In this document: piece after piece, positions 25,206 through 33,997 of the stretch
Layout: each line of letters starts with the position of its first letter
Position numbering within the stretch: the stretch's first letter is position 1
Source of the DNA: Lachnospiraceae bacterium
GTDB taxonomy: Bacteria; Bacillota; Clostridia; Lachnospirales; Lachnospiraceae
Length of the DNA: 64,000 bases
Assembly: GCA_017521985.1 (NCBI GenBank)
Contig: JAFXAZ010000038.1
Location: 30,712-94,711 of the forward strand
Direction: 5' to 3'
Program-made: the position numbers and the translations under genes
The notes under the pieces: model-generated
Database searches by the model: none
Seen by the model: the letters and a program-made list of their open reading frames with translations, nothing else
What the model was told of the DNA's origin: nothing

Positions 25206-26308
25206 AAAAAATTGCTGGTTATTTATCACCGATTATTAAAGCGATAAATTTTCCGGCCGCCTTTTTGAGTGGAAAAAGCTTGAACATGGAAAAAGCAATA
25301 CTTTGGCCAGTAATCGAAAGCTATTCAAATTTTTCGAAGGATAGTGTTATCCAATATACAACTATACCTAAAAATATTGATACTGTAACTCCAATAAATA
25401 ACAATCCTAACTCTTATGCGAATATAGCGATAATATTGCAGGGACCTGTAAGATATGAAGATGATTTTACACTAAATACTATTAAATTGTATAGAAAATT
25501 CTTTCCTGATGTAAAATTGATCCTTTCCACTTGGAAAGGGCTTAGTCAATCTTATATTGCTCAGGTACAAAAATATGGGTGTAATGTTGTAGAATCGTAT
25601 CCGCCTTCTATTGCAGGGGCTGGCAATATTAATATGCAATTAGAATCTGCATATGAAGGGATAAAAAAAGCGTATGAACTTGGCTGCGTGTATTCTCTGA
25701 AAACACGAACAGATCAGAGAATATATGCAAATGATTCCTTAGATTATCTTATTAATTTGCAAACATTATTTCCTTCTGGGGATAACAATATTGTAAAAAA
25801 GAGACTAATTTATATTAGCTACGGTAAGAGTTTCATATATTTACCATTTAATCTTTGTGATTTTTTGGTTTTTGGAGAAACTAGAGAATTAGATAAGCTG
25901 TACGGAATAGAGAGAGACACACGTGAAGTTGGTTATCATAGACAATATGAGAAAGAACAGAAAAAGTTTAACAGATTGATATCTGATAATCTAGAAAATT
26001 CTCGTTTAGGGAATCCGTATACCTTATTTCCGGATTTTGAGGATCAGTATTATAAATATATGTATGCAGAATATTATATTGTATACAAATATTATTCAGA
26101 GAATATTGCTCCTATTTCTTCTGGGGACAATCTCCTGGAATTATATCATTCGTATTTAAAAGATTTTGCCATTGTGGCCGATGCAGAAAAGTTGTTAATA
26201 TACTGGCCGAAGTATGCAACTAATAATATTAAGAATGAAACAGAATTGGACTATTTAGCAAAACTTGATTTCAAAAAATGGATGGAAATATATTTAGACA
26301 AAATATGA
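25187..26308 (+). CDS. WavE-family lipopolysaccharide synthesis-like protein
   Basis: The 373-residue protein has the central WavE-like region IAIILQGPV...TLNTIKLYRKFFPDVKLILSTW, followed by SLKTRTDQRIYA. WavE-family proteins are GT-A-like and occur in O-antigen and capsule loci; they are probable glycosyltransferases. There are no transmembrane helices. The start overlaps the polymerase gene end. Confidence 0.75.
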   Translation: MDIQQLKKIAGYLSPIIKAINFPAAFLSGKSLNMEKAILWPVIESYSNFSKDSVIQYTTIPKNIDTVTPINNNPNSYANIAIILQGPVRYEDDFTLNTIKLYRKFFPDVKLILSTWKGLSQSYIAQVQKYGCNVVESYPPSIAGAGNINMQLESAYEGIKKAYELGCVYSLKTRTDQRIYANDSLDYLINLQTLFPSGDNNIVKKRLIYISYGKSFIYLPFNLCDFLVFGETRELDKLYGIERDTREVGYHRQYEKEQKKFNRLISDNLENSRLGNPYTLFPDFEDQYYKYMYAEYYIVYKYYSENIAPISSGDNLLELYHSYLKDFAIVADAEKLLIYWPKYATNNIKNETELDYLAKLDFKKWMEIYLDKI

Positions 26309-26326
26309 AAATGAGAAGGATTTTTG

Positions 26327-27427
26327 ATGAAAATAGGATTAATTACGATTGTTAACGGAGCAAGTTTTGGAAATCGACTACAAAATTATGCGACTCAAAC
26401 TTTATTGCAGAATTTGGGGTTCGAAGTAGAAACATTGAATGACCAGTTTGAAAAAAACTCAAAACTCAAAATATTTATGCAACATATTTTGGGGCTAGGA
26501 ATGAGGTGTTGTCCAGAATTGAAGAGAAAAGCTCAAAACTGGGAAAGAGGCTATACTTTTCATAAGTGGGATAGTGAATATATCAGGTACAGCTCAGTTA
26601 TCATAAATGCCGCCAATCCGGATACATATAGAAATCTAGCTGATTTATATGATTGTTTTCTAGTTGGAAGTGATCAGATATGGAATCCAAGATTTTCTGC
26701 TAATAAGGGATATGAATTACTTTCATTTGCACCAAAGAATAAGAGAGTTTCATTATCCACTAGTATTGGTATTGAAGATATTCCCGATGAATACAGACAA
26801 TTATATGCCACTGAATGGAAAAAATTTAAAAGTATTTCTGTTCGAGAACACAGTGCCGCGCAGTTAGTAAAAGAAATTACAGGTGTTGAAGCCGCTGTAC
26901 ATATTGATCCAACATTGATGCTGACTCGTTCGCAATGGAATGAATTTGCCAAGCGCCCAAAGGGATTCGATAATAAAAATTATTTTTTGACATTTTTTCT
27001 TACTGAACCAAGCGAGCGTGTTAAACAAGATATTCATGAACTTGCCGCTAAAAAAAAGGTGCAAGTCATTAATTTAGATAGAACATTAAAGGGTTATGAA
27101 TTTATTAGTCCAAATGAATTTGTATCTCTAATAGCTAACACAAGAATGGTATTCACAGACTCATTTCACTGTACTGTCTTTTCACTCATATTTGGAAAGT
27201 CGTTGGCGGTGTTTGATAGATTTGACTTAGATAGAGTTAGTTCAAGATTATTAACCTTGTTAGAAACTGTACAAAAACCATGTTTTTGGCTGGGAAAGGA
27301 TTATCGATACGAAGATATCGAAAGTAATTATTGCATAACGGGTTATTCGATTGAACATATTTTGAAAGAAAAGCGGGATGAGGTTATGGATTACATATAT
27401 AATAACCTGATTCCATACGAAAAATAA
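26327..27427 (+). CDS. Polysaccharide pyruvyl transferase family protein
   Basis: The 366-residue protein matches the CsaB/WcaK pyruvyltransferase family. It begins KIGLITIVNGASFGNRLQNY. The middle carries FLVGSDQIWNP and SVREHSA, and it ends with the nucleotide-site stretch VFTDSFHCTVFSLIFGK. It probably adds a pyruvate ketal to a sugar of the repeat unit, giving negative charge. The ATG is preceded by GAGAAGGA. Confidence 0.88.
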   Translation: MKIGLITIVNGASFGNRLQNYATQTLLQNLGFEVETLNDQFEKNSKLKIFMQHILGLGMRCCPELKRKAQNWERGYTFHKWDSEYIRYSSVIINAANPDTYRNLADLYDCFLVGSDQIWNPRFSANKGYELLSFAPKNKRVSLSTSIGIEDIPDEYRQLYATEWKKFKSISVREHSAAQLVKEITGVEAAVHIDPTLMLTRSQWNEFAKRPKGFDNKNYFLTFFLTEPSERVKQDIHELAAKKKVQVINLDRTLKGYEFISPNEFVSLIANTRMVFTDSFHCTVFSLIFGKSLAVFDRFDLDRVSSRLLTLLETVQKPCFWLGKDYRYEDIESNYCITGYSIEHILKEKRDEVMDYIYNNLIPYEK

Positions 27428-27440
27428 AGGAGGTTATTTT

Positions 27441-28169
27441 ATGATACATTTGATTATGCCAATGGGAGGAGCCGGTTCTAGATTCAAAAGGAATGGTTAT
27501 CCTGTTCCGAAACCTTTAATTGAAATAGAAGGAAAACCTTTTTTATATTGGGCTACAATGTCTATTTTAAAATATGTTTCTATTGTTGATTTAACTTTTG
27601 TCGTACTTCAGAAACACATTGATGAATTTTCCATTGATGCTGTAATTTTGGAGTATTTTCCAGAAGCTATTATAAAAGTGCTTCCTGAAGTTCTTCCAGG
27701 TCCGGTATTTACCTGTCTCAAGGGAATTGAAGATATAGACGATGAATATCCGATTGTTTTCAATGACTGTGATCATATGTTTTTATGCAGCGATTTAAAT
27801 AAAAAATTAAATGAAGGATTTAAAGAAGCAGGATTATTGATAACATTTGAATCTACTGCCCCACAATTTAGCTATGTACGCTATAATGAAAATGGCTCTA
27901 TTATGGGAACTATAGAGAAACAAGTAGTTAGTAATCATGCTATTTGTGGTGCATATGTGTTTAGAAATGCGAATATCTTTAGAGAAATTGCGAAAGAATA
28001 CACATCGAACTGTCCCTATAATGAATGTTTTGTTAGTGGAATGTATAATGTTATGTGTAGCAATGGTCTTGTAATTTCTGATAGTCTATTAGATTATCAT
28101 GTAGAGTTTGGAACCCCGGAAGAATATGAGATTGCTAAAGGGTCGCATCACTTTGATGATTTAAAATGA
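27441..28169 (+). CDS. Sugar-phosphate nucleotidyltransferase-like protein
   Basis: The 242-residue protein has the NTP-transferase signature MPMGGAGSRFKRNGYPVPKP (residues 6-25) and the metal-binding FNDCDHMF. It heads a tight cassette with a kinase, a second nucleotidyltransferase-like protein, a HAD phosphatase, two thiamine-diphosphate-enzyme homologues and an SDR (27441-33992). The sugar or acid it activates is unknown. Confidence 0.82.
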   Translation: MIHLIMPMGGAGSRFKRNGYPVPKPLIEIEGKPFLYWATMSILKYVSIVDLTFVVLQKHIDEFSIDAVILEYFPEAIIKVLPEVLPGPVFTCLKGIEDIDDEYPIVFNDCDHMFLCSDLNKKLNEGFKEAGLLITFESTAPQFSYVRYNENGSIMGTIEKQVVSNHAICGAYVFRNANIFREIAKEYTSNCPYNECFVSGMYNVMCSNGLVISDSLLDYHVEFGTPEEYEIAKGSHHFDDLK

Positions 28170-28179
28170 GGAAGATGGA

Positions 28180-29019
28180 ATGCATATAACAGATTTAGGA
28201 GGTCACTCAGGGTGCAAAATTTTGCTCTGTGAAGATTTTGATAAAGTGTTTGTACGTAAAATTTCGGGATCCAAAGAATATAATTCGAGATTAGAAATCC
28301 AAGCAAAAAAGCAGGCTAAATTTAAAGGGGGTATCGTTAAAGCACCTAAAGTATATGACTGTGGATACACAAATGAAGGGCTTTTCTTTTTTGATATGGA
28401 ATATATTCGGGGTATTACGTTGTCTGAGTATATAAGTCGTATGGAGATTGGTAAAATAAAAGGGTTTGTAGATGCACTTTTAAGTTCTGTTTTAAATATC
28501 GATGGTGCGAACGAAGTTGATATAACTCCTTTTGTAAAGAAAATAGACAGTTTGAAAAAAACGCTATATGGTAAAACGAATACGATTGTGGATCATGCAC
28601 TTGATATACTAGATACGCACGATTGGAATTTGTTTAAGAAAAGTTTTTGCCATGGTGATATGACATTGGAGAATATCATTATAAAAGGTGATAAGGTATA
28701 TTTGATAGATTTTTTAGATTCTTTTTATGATAGCTGGCTAATTGATGCTGGAACGTTGTTACAAGATGTTCTATGTATGTGGTCGTATCGTTATCAAGAA
28801 TTTGTGGAGATTAATACAGTTATTAGATTGCGGGTATTCAAAGATATTTTGGTTGATTCCATACATGAGAAAATGGGTAAAAGTTATATTGAGATATATT
28901 ATGCCTTATTACTTAAACTTATTAGAATATACCCGTACTGTAAAGACGAAACAACCTATAATTTTCTCAATAATAAGACAAGCGCTATTATTACGATTAT
29001 AGAAAAGGGAGGTGATTAA
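28180..29019 (+). CDS. Aminoglycoside phosphotransferase/choline kinase-like small-molecule kinase
   Basis: The 279-residue protein has the kinase catalytic loop CHGDMTLENIII and the DFG-equivalent VYLIDFLDS, typical of the APH/ChoK fold. In this cassette it most likely phosphorylates a sugar or polyol that the flanking nucleotidyltransferases then activate. Its stop is immediately followed by the next ATG. Confidence 0.8.
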   Translation: MHITDLGGHSGCKILLCEDFDKVFVRKISGSKEYNSRLEIQAKKQAKFKGGIVKAPKVYDCGYTNEGLFFFDMEYIRGITLSEYISRMEIGKIKGFVDALLSSVLNIDGANEVDITPFVKKIDSLKKTLYGKTNTIVDHALDILDTHDWNLFKKSFCHGDMTLENIIIKGDKVYLIDFLDSFYDSWLIDAGTLLQDVLCMWSYRYQEFVEINTVIRLRVFKDILVDSIHEKMGKSYIEIYYALLLKLIRIYPYCKDETTYNFLNNKTSAIITIIEKGGD

Positions 29020-29979
29020 ATGCGTACACTAATTGTTCTCTGTGCAGGGGATAATATGCTGAAGAATAAACCGGCAATTCTTGAAAAACATCCTTTAAAC
29101 GGTGTGGCTTTAGCATACAAAGCAATTGAGGGAATATATCCTGAAAGCTATAATCGAATTATATTTACTATTCTAGAAGAAATGGATATAAAGTATAAGC
29201 TTTCTTCTGAATTAGATGCATTACTATCAAGTCAGTTGAATATAGAGATGTGTTTGTTGCCTAAAAAAACATCAGGTCCTGCAGAGTCTGCTTTTCTTAC
29301 GATAAATCAAATGTCGGTAGTTGGAGAAGTTACTATTAGAGATTCACATAATTATATTCGTTTAGAAAAGCCGTCAAAAGGAAATTGTATTGCAGGTGTT
29401 GATTTAACAAAGATTGAGGGTCCTATTGAAAATCTGAGAAGCAAGAGCTTTCTTGTATTAAATGAGCAAAATCAAGTGCTCGATATCATTGAAAAGAGCT
29501 TTAGGTCGGATGTGATTTCAGTCGGCTTGTATTCATTTAGAGATGCTAAGGACTTTATTGATGCGTACAATAGGCTGAATAATACACTATATCCTATTGG
29601 GAAATTATATATTAGTCATATTATCTCTTATCTCATTGGCTACTATAATCGTATGTTTTATGTACTTCCGGCATATCAATTTGAAGATTGGGGAAGCTTA
29701 ACTGCGTGGCATAATCTTCAAAAACAGTACGCTACCTATTTCCTAGATCTAGACGATGTTAAAAGATACATGGATACTTATCATATAAAAGCTATAAAGG
29801 AATTGGAGCATAGGCGTAAGCGAGGTGCAAAAATAATTGGCTGCATTCAGAATCCAGAGAGCGATATTATGGAAGTGCAAAAGGAATTTGAGGCATTTGG
29901 AATTTTAGTGGACGGAGTTATTAAGGGGATTAATGCATCGAGTGAAAGAATATTTTTATCGGATTTGGGGGATTTATGA
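29020..29979 (+). CDS. Degenerate nucleotidyltransferase-like protein with C-terminal HAD-like segment
   Basis: The 319-residue protein starts MRTLIVLCAGDNML, where the usual GxGTR loop of NTP transferases is lost. It keeps later family features such as VTIRDSHNYI and VGLYSFRDAKDF. From about residue 238 it reads YFLDLDDVKRYM...RRKRGAKIIGC, which resembles the start of a HAD domain, and it ends DLGDL. I read it as a nucleotidyltransferase-fold protein of altered or lost catalysis fused to a partial HAD. The function is unknown. It overlaps the next gene by 4 nt. Confidence 0.6.
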   Translation: MRTLIVLCAGDNMLKNKPAILEKHPLNGVALAYKAIEGIYPESYNRIIFTILEEMDIKYKLSSELDALLSSQLNIEMCLLPKKTSGPAESAFLTINQMSVVGEVTIRDSHNYIRLEKPSKGNCIAGVDLTKIEGPIENLRSKSFLVLNEQNQVLDIIEKSFRSDVISVGLYSFRDAKDFIDAYNRLNNTLYPIGKLYISHIISYLIGYYNRMFYVLPAYQFEDWGSLTAWHNLQKQYATYFLDLDDVKRYMDTYHIKAIKELEHRRKRGAKIIGCIQNPESDIMEVQKEFEAFGILVDGVIKGINASSERIFLSDLGDL

Positions 29980-30530
29980 AGCTAATAATGGTTGACTTGG
30001 ATGGAACGTTATTTGATACAAAGGATGTCAATTATCGTGCCTATAAACAAGCTTTGAATGCGATGGCTTACGATATCGATTATGAGTATTATTGTAGTTA
30101 TTGTAATGGCAAACATTATAAAGATTTTTTGCCCAAAATTGTTGCAGATAATGTTTCTGCAATGGAACAGATACATCAGATGAAAAAATCGTTATATAAG
30201 CAGTATTTAGAGTTTGCTAGACCAAACAATAATTTAATCAAGTTACTTGAAAACAATAAAAACAGTTGTAAAATTGCGCTTATAACAACTGCGTCAAAGG
30301 AAAATACTTACGATATATTAGAAAGATTTTCCCTTGTGGAATTGTTTGATTTAATTGTTACAAGGGATGATATTTCCAAAAGTAAACCTAATCCAGAAGG
30401 CTATCTATATGCACTTACCTATTTCGGTGTTGAAGCAAATGAAGCCATTATCTTTGAAGATTCGGATGTGGGCATAGAGGCAGCCAAACGGTGTGGTGTT
30501 CAGTGTTATGTTATTATAGGATATAATTAA
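29976..30530 (+). CDS. HAD-superfamily phosphatase (beta-phosphoglucomutase-like)
   Basis: The 184-residue protein has HAD motif I DLDGTLFDT, motif II LITTAS, the Lys in KSKPNPEGY (motif III), and motif IV FEDSDVGIEAA. A helical cap lies between motifs I and II. It probably removes a phosphate from the cassette's sugar intermediate. Translation is coupled to the preceding gene by an ATGA overlap. Confidence 0.85.
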   Translation: MKLIMVDLDGTLFDTKDVNYRAYKQALNAMAYDIDYEYYCSYCNGKHYKDFLPKIVADNVSAMEQIHQMKKSLYKQYLEFARPNNNLIKLLENNKNSCKIALITTASKENTYDILERFSLVELFDLIVTRDDISKSKPNPEGYLYALTYFGVEANEAIIFEDSDVGIEAAKRCGVQCYVIIGYN

Positions 30531-30581
30531 TAATAGAACTAAGTTACTGTATTTAGTATCAATGGAGAGTGGAGGAACATA

Positions 30582-31424
30582 ATGAATAAAAAAAATCTTG
30601 ATGCGGTATATTCAAAGTATGGTATTAGCATAGTCGCTACAAAGGCTTATACTGAGAACCTTTATAGCAGAAAAAATAATCAAGATATTTATCATACAGT
30701 TCTTGATGCAAGAACTGCAACATTTTATGCAATGGGAGTTTCTAGGGTATCCGAGAAAGATTCAATTGTGTTAATGTGTGCAAATGAATTATGTTCTTCA
30801 TATACAGCTTTAACAGAAATTGTATTTCAGAATTTACCTGTATATGTGTTTGCTGCAAAAGATAAGGAAGAAAAATTTGATATTGAAGCAATTAGAAACT
30901 GCGGCTGCAAGATACAACAAGCTACAGAGGATAATATAATTAGTGTGTTCGAGTATGTTTTTAAAGAAAAAAGACCAACTGTTGTTATATATGAATGCAG
31001 TAATGAAAGTTTGCCAATAGATGTCTTTACAAAAAAATATATTGATGTAGATAGTCAAGAAATTAGGTATTATGGTTCAAAAATTCACGAGTTCAAAACA
31101 GTAAATTATTTGGGAAATCACTATGAATATGGTGCCTTATCAAAATATCTAGGATATTTAGCAGGAGGCAAATCAAGTATTTTGATTTTGTCTTATGAAC
31201 AATTTGTGTTGGATATAAGTGTACTTATTAATTATCATTCAATTTCAAATATTTCTCCTAGAATTATTGTCTATAATACTCCGGCAGATAAAACATTTCA
31301 GTGGATTGAAGAACAGGGATTTTCAATTGCAGATAGCAATGGAGCGCATTTTTCCGATGATGCATTGTTGTTTGAAAATGGATTACCACAAATTATAATA
31401 AAAAGGAAGGAAGTGGACAAATGA
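30582..31424 (+). CDS. Thiamine-diphosphate-enzyme PYR-domain-like protein lacking the catalytic glutamate
   Basis: The 280-residue protein aligns with the PYR domain of its neighbour: TVLDARTATFYAMGVSRVS here against TVVDERSAGFFANGLSLAT there. The position of the cofactor-activating Glu (Glu52 in the neighbour) is Ala43 here. There is no PP domain with a GD(G/L)-N motif. It therefore looks like a non-catalytic partner or diverged decarboxylase half-subunit. Its stop overlaps the MenD-like start by 4 nt, which suggests that the two proteins form a complex. Confidence 0.65.
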   Translation: MNKKNLDAVYSKYGISIVATKAYTENLYSRKNNQDIYHTVLDARTATFYAMGVSRVSEKDSIVLMCANELCSSYTALTEIVFQNLPVYVFAAKDKEEKFDIEAIRNCGCKIQQATEDNIISVFEYVFKEKRPTVVIYECSNESLPIDVFTKKYIDVDSQEIRYYGSKIHEFKTVNYLGNHYEYGALSKYLGYLAGGKSSILILSYEQFVLDISVLINYHSISNISPRIIVYNTPADKTFQWIEEQGFSIADSNGAHFSDDALLFENGLPQIIIKRKEVDK

Positions 31425-33142
31425 TTTCGTCAGTGAAGAATGTTCAAATATTAGTTTCTTTGCTTAAACAGCACAATATTAAACACGTTGTTATATCTCC
31501 AGGAAGCAGAGACTTTCAGTTTGTTCATAGTGTTGAGACAGATGATTTTTTTAACTGCTATACAGTTGTGGACGAAAGAAGTGCTGGGTTCTTTGCCAAT
31601 GGTCTCTCGCTTGCAACAGATAGCCCTGTCTGTGTTTGCTGTACATCATCCACTGCGACATCTAATTATTTGCCTGCGGTGAAGGACGCTTGTGAGACTA
31701 ATGCACAGTTAGTCTTGCTAACTGCAGATAGAGATTATAGAAAACTATATCAAATGGAAGATCAAATGATTAATCAGATTGATATGTATGGAGATTATGT
31801 AAAATGTAGTGTCAACATTCCTATAATCAGAGATTCTGATGATGAATGGTTTTCTATTCGTAAAATCAACGAAGCCTTACTTGAGTTAAACCATGGTGAG
31901 AAAGGTCCCGTGCAGATTAATTATCAGTTGATGGATTTAGGGGCTCCGTTTATAAAAAATTCACCTCAATACAGAAAGATTGAACGTATAAATTTAGAAA
32001 AATTTAAAACAGAGATTGATACTTTAGTTTCTGAATTAAAGACAAAAAAACGAATAATGGTAATCTGTGGTCAAAGATATCGCTCGGACAATTTAGAAAA
32101 GAACCTAAATAGATTTTTTGAATCTTTTAATGCCGTTGTGATTAAAGATAACTATTCTAACCTTCACAGTGATAAATTTTTGAAGACAGTTCTTGTAACA
32201 GAACGAATGAGTACTTTGGCTATGGTTGATTATTGTCCAGATATGGTAATCACGATTGAAAAACATGTATGGTCTTTTTTGAAATATACACTTCAAGAAA
32301 TAGATAAAGAATTTATTCATTGGCGAGTGTCCGAGGATGGGGCCATCATTGACCCATTTAAAAGATTAACAAAAGTTTTTGAATTACCAGCAGATGAATT
32401 TTTCGGGCTTCTAGCAGATAATACAGATACCAACAATGATTATACTTATCACGCACTGTGGGAAAAAAGAATTAATGAAGTTACATATCCAGATATGAAA
32501 TATACTAATTTTTATGCAATCAAACAATTGTGTGATGTAATACCTGAAAATTCAATTGTTCATGCTAGTATTTTAAATGCAACAAGACTGTTTGATTTCT
32601 GTTCTGGAAGCAAGAAATTGCGGAGCTTTTCTAATTTAGGCGCAGATGGTATTGATGGCTGTTTGCCAACTTTTTTGGGAGAGGCTTCAGCTTCAGATAC
32701 TCCCGCCTACTTAATCTCGGGAGATTTAAGTTTCTTTTATGGGATGAACGCCCTAAATGATCTGATTCCTAATAATATTCATGTTTTTTTAATTAACAAT
32801 CAGGCTGGAAGCGAATTCCACACTAATTTTGGAATGTTTTATGATAAAAAACCAAGCGTGGATGATCATATAGCGGCGGGACATCATTCTAGAGCTGCTT
32901 TGTGGGCAAAGGATAACTCAATTAAATACTATTCTGCTACAAATAATGAGGAACTTATGAGTAATCTGAATTTATTTGTTGGATATTCAGATGGCCCTGT
33001 ACTGTTTGAAATCTTTACTAATGCTGATGAAGACACTAGTATTCTCAACAGTTTTTATAAGATGAATCATAAGATTGTCTGGGCGATGTATTATAGAAAG
33101 GTTGTGCAAATAATTAAAAAAAAGCTGTTTAGAAGAAGGTAA
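31421..33142 (+). CDS. MenD-like thiamine-diphosphate-dependent enzyme
   Basis: The 573-residue protein has the three-domain layout of MenD/acetolactate-type enzymes. The PYR domain has VISPGSRDF (residues 24-32) and the catalytic Glu52 in VVDERSAGF. A middle TH3-like domain follows, then a PP domain with GDLSFFYGMNAL...FLINN that binds Mg-thiamine diphosphate. No other menaquinone gene is present, so a glycan-related carboligase or decarboxylase is more likely than menaquinone synthesis. It sits inside the polysaccharide locus between a PYR-only partner and an SDR. Confidence 0.8.
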   Translation: MISSVKNVQILVSLLKQHNIKHVVISPGSRDFQFVHSVETDDFFNCYTVVDERSAGFFANGLSLATDSPVCVCCTSSTATSNYLPAVKDACETNAQLVLLTADRDYRKLYQMEDQMINQIDMYGDYVKCSVNIPIIRDSDDEWFSIRKINEALLELNHGEKGPVQINYQLMDLGAPFIKNSPQYRKIERINLEKFKTEIDTLVSELKTKKRIMVICGQRYRSDNLEKNLNRFFESFNAVVIKDNYSNLHSDKFLKTVLVTERMSTLAMVDYCPDMVITIEKHVWSFLKYTLQEIDKEFIHWRVSEDGAIIDPFKRLTKVFELPADEFFGLLADNTDTNNDYTYHALWEKRINEVTYPDMKYTNFYAIKQLCDVIPENSIVHASILNATRLFDFCSGSKKLRSFSNLGADGIDGCLPTFLGEASASDTPAYLISGDLSFFYGMNALNDLIPNNIHVFLINNQAGSEFHTNFGMFYDKKPSVDDHIAAGHHSRAALWAKDNSIKYYSATNNEELMSNLNLFVGYSDGPVLFEIFTNADEDTSILNSFYKMNHKIVWAMYYRKVVQIIKKKLFRRR

Positions 33143-33146
33143 GAAC

Positions 33147-33992
33147 ATGAATATAAAGCAATATATAAAAAGATTGTTCAAATATTTAAAGGATGGCGAT
33201 CCACAGATTAACTTAAATATTGCTAAAGTAACTTGCGGTCACATTTTGGAAGGAAAAAATGTTTTAATAACTGGTGGAGGGCGAGGATTAGGATATGCGA
33301 TTGCAAAAAAATGTGTATCTGAGGGTGCACAGGTAATCATAACGGGGCGGAATGAACAAACATTGAAATCAGCTGCCGAATCCTTGGGAAATCGTTGCAA
33401 ATATGTTGTTTGGGATATTGAGGATTTAAGCAGGATGGACTCATTTTTTTGCGAGGTGAATGAGTGTATTAAAAATGGCTATATTAATGTTTTAATTAAT
33501 AATGCTGGCATTTCGAATCATGAAACTTCTTATGAAGTTGTTACAAAAGAATCGTGGGATGCTCAATTTGATATAAATTTAAAAGGAGTATATTTTTTGA
33601 CACAGCGATACATTCAATATCTTCAAGAAATGAATGGTAAAAGTGCTAATATTGTAATGATATCATCAGAAAGAGGTCTTGCTGGTGATACTTTACCATA
33701 CGGTTTAACTAAGGCAGCAATTAATTCTTTTGTTCAAGGATTGTCTAAGCATTATATATCTCGTGGGATTCGCATCAATGCTGTTGCACCTGGAGTGACT
33801 GCATCTGATATGACTGGTGTCAATGAAAAAAGCAATTTATACCACAGCGATTCAATTAATTATAGATATTTTATAGCAGATGAAGTTGCAGAGGTTGTCT
33901 CATTTCTCATCAGTGATGCTTCAAATTGTATTAGTGGTGAAGTGATAGCCTGTGACCAGGGAAACTACCTTAGTAGAAACTGGAGAGTATAA
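33147..33992 (+). CDS. Short-chain dehydrogenase/reductase
   Basis: The 281-residue classical SDR has the NAD(P) motif TGGGRGLGYAIAKK (about residues 40-53) and NNAG. The catalytic residues are Ser in MISSERG and Tyr-x3-Lys in YGLTK. An N-terminal extension of about 30 residues precedes the Rossmann fold. It probably reduces the product of the thiamine-diphosphate enzyme, which is inferred from gene order. Confidence 0.85.
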   Translation: MNIKQYIKRLFKYLKDGDPQINLNIAKVTCGHILEGKNVLITGGGRGLGYAIAKKCVSEGAQVIITGRNEQTLKSAAESLGNRCKYVVWDIEDLSRMDSFFCEVNECIKNGYINVLINNAGISNHETSYEVVTKESWDAQFDINLKGVYFLTQRYIQYLQEMNGKSANIVMISSERGLAGDTLPYGLTKAAINSFVQGLSKHYISRGIRINAVAPGVTASDMTGVNEKSNLYHSDSINYRYFIADEVAEVVSFLISDASNCISGEVIACDQGNYLSRNWRV

Positions 33993-33997
33993 TATAC

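Noticed and set aside
31421-33142. Assignment as menD of menaquinone synthesis
   Set aside because: No other men gene is present and all neighbours are glycan genes; only the fold and cofactor motifs are supported.
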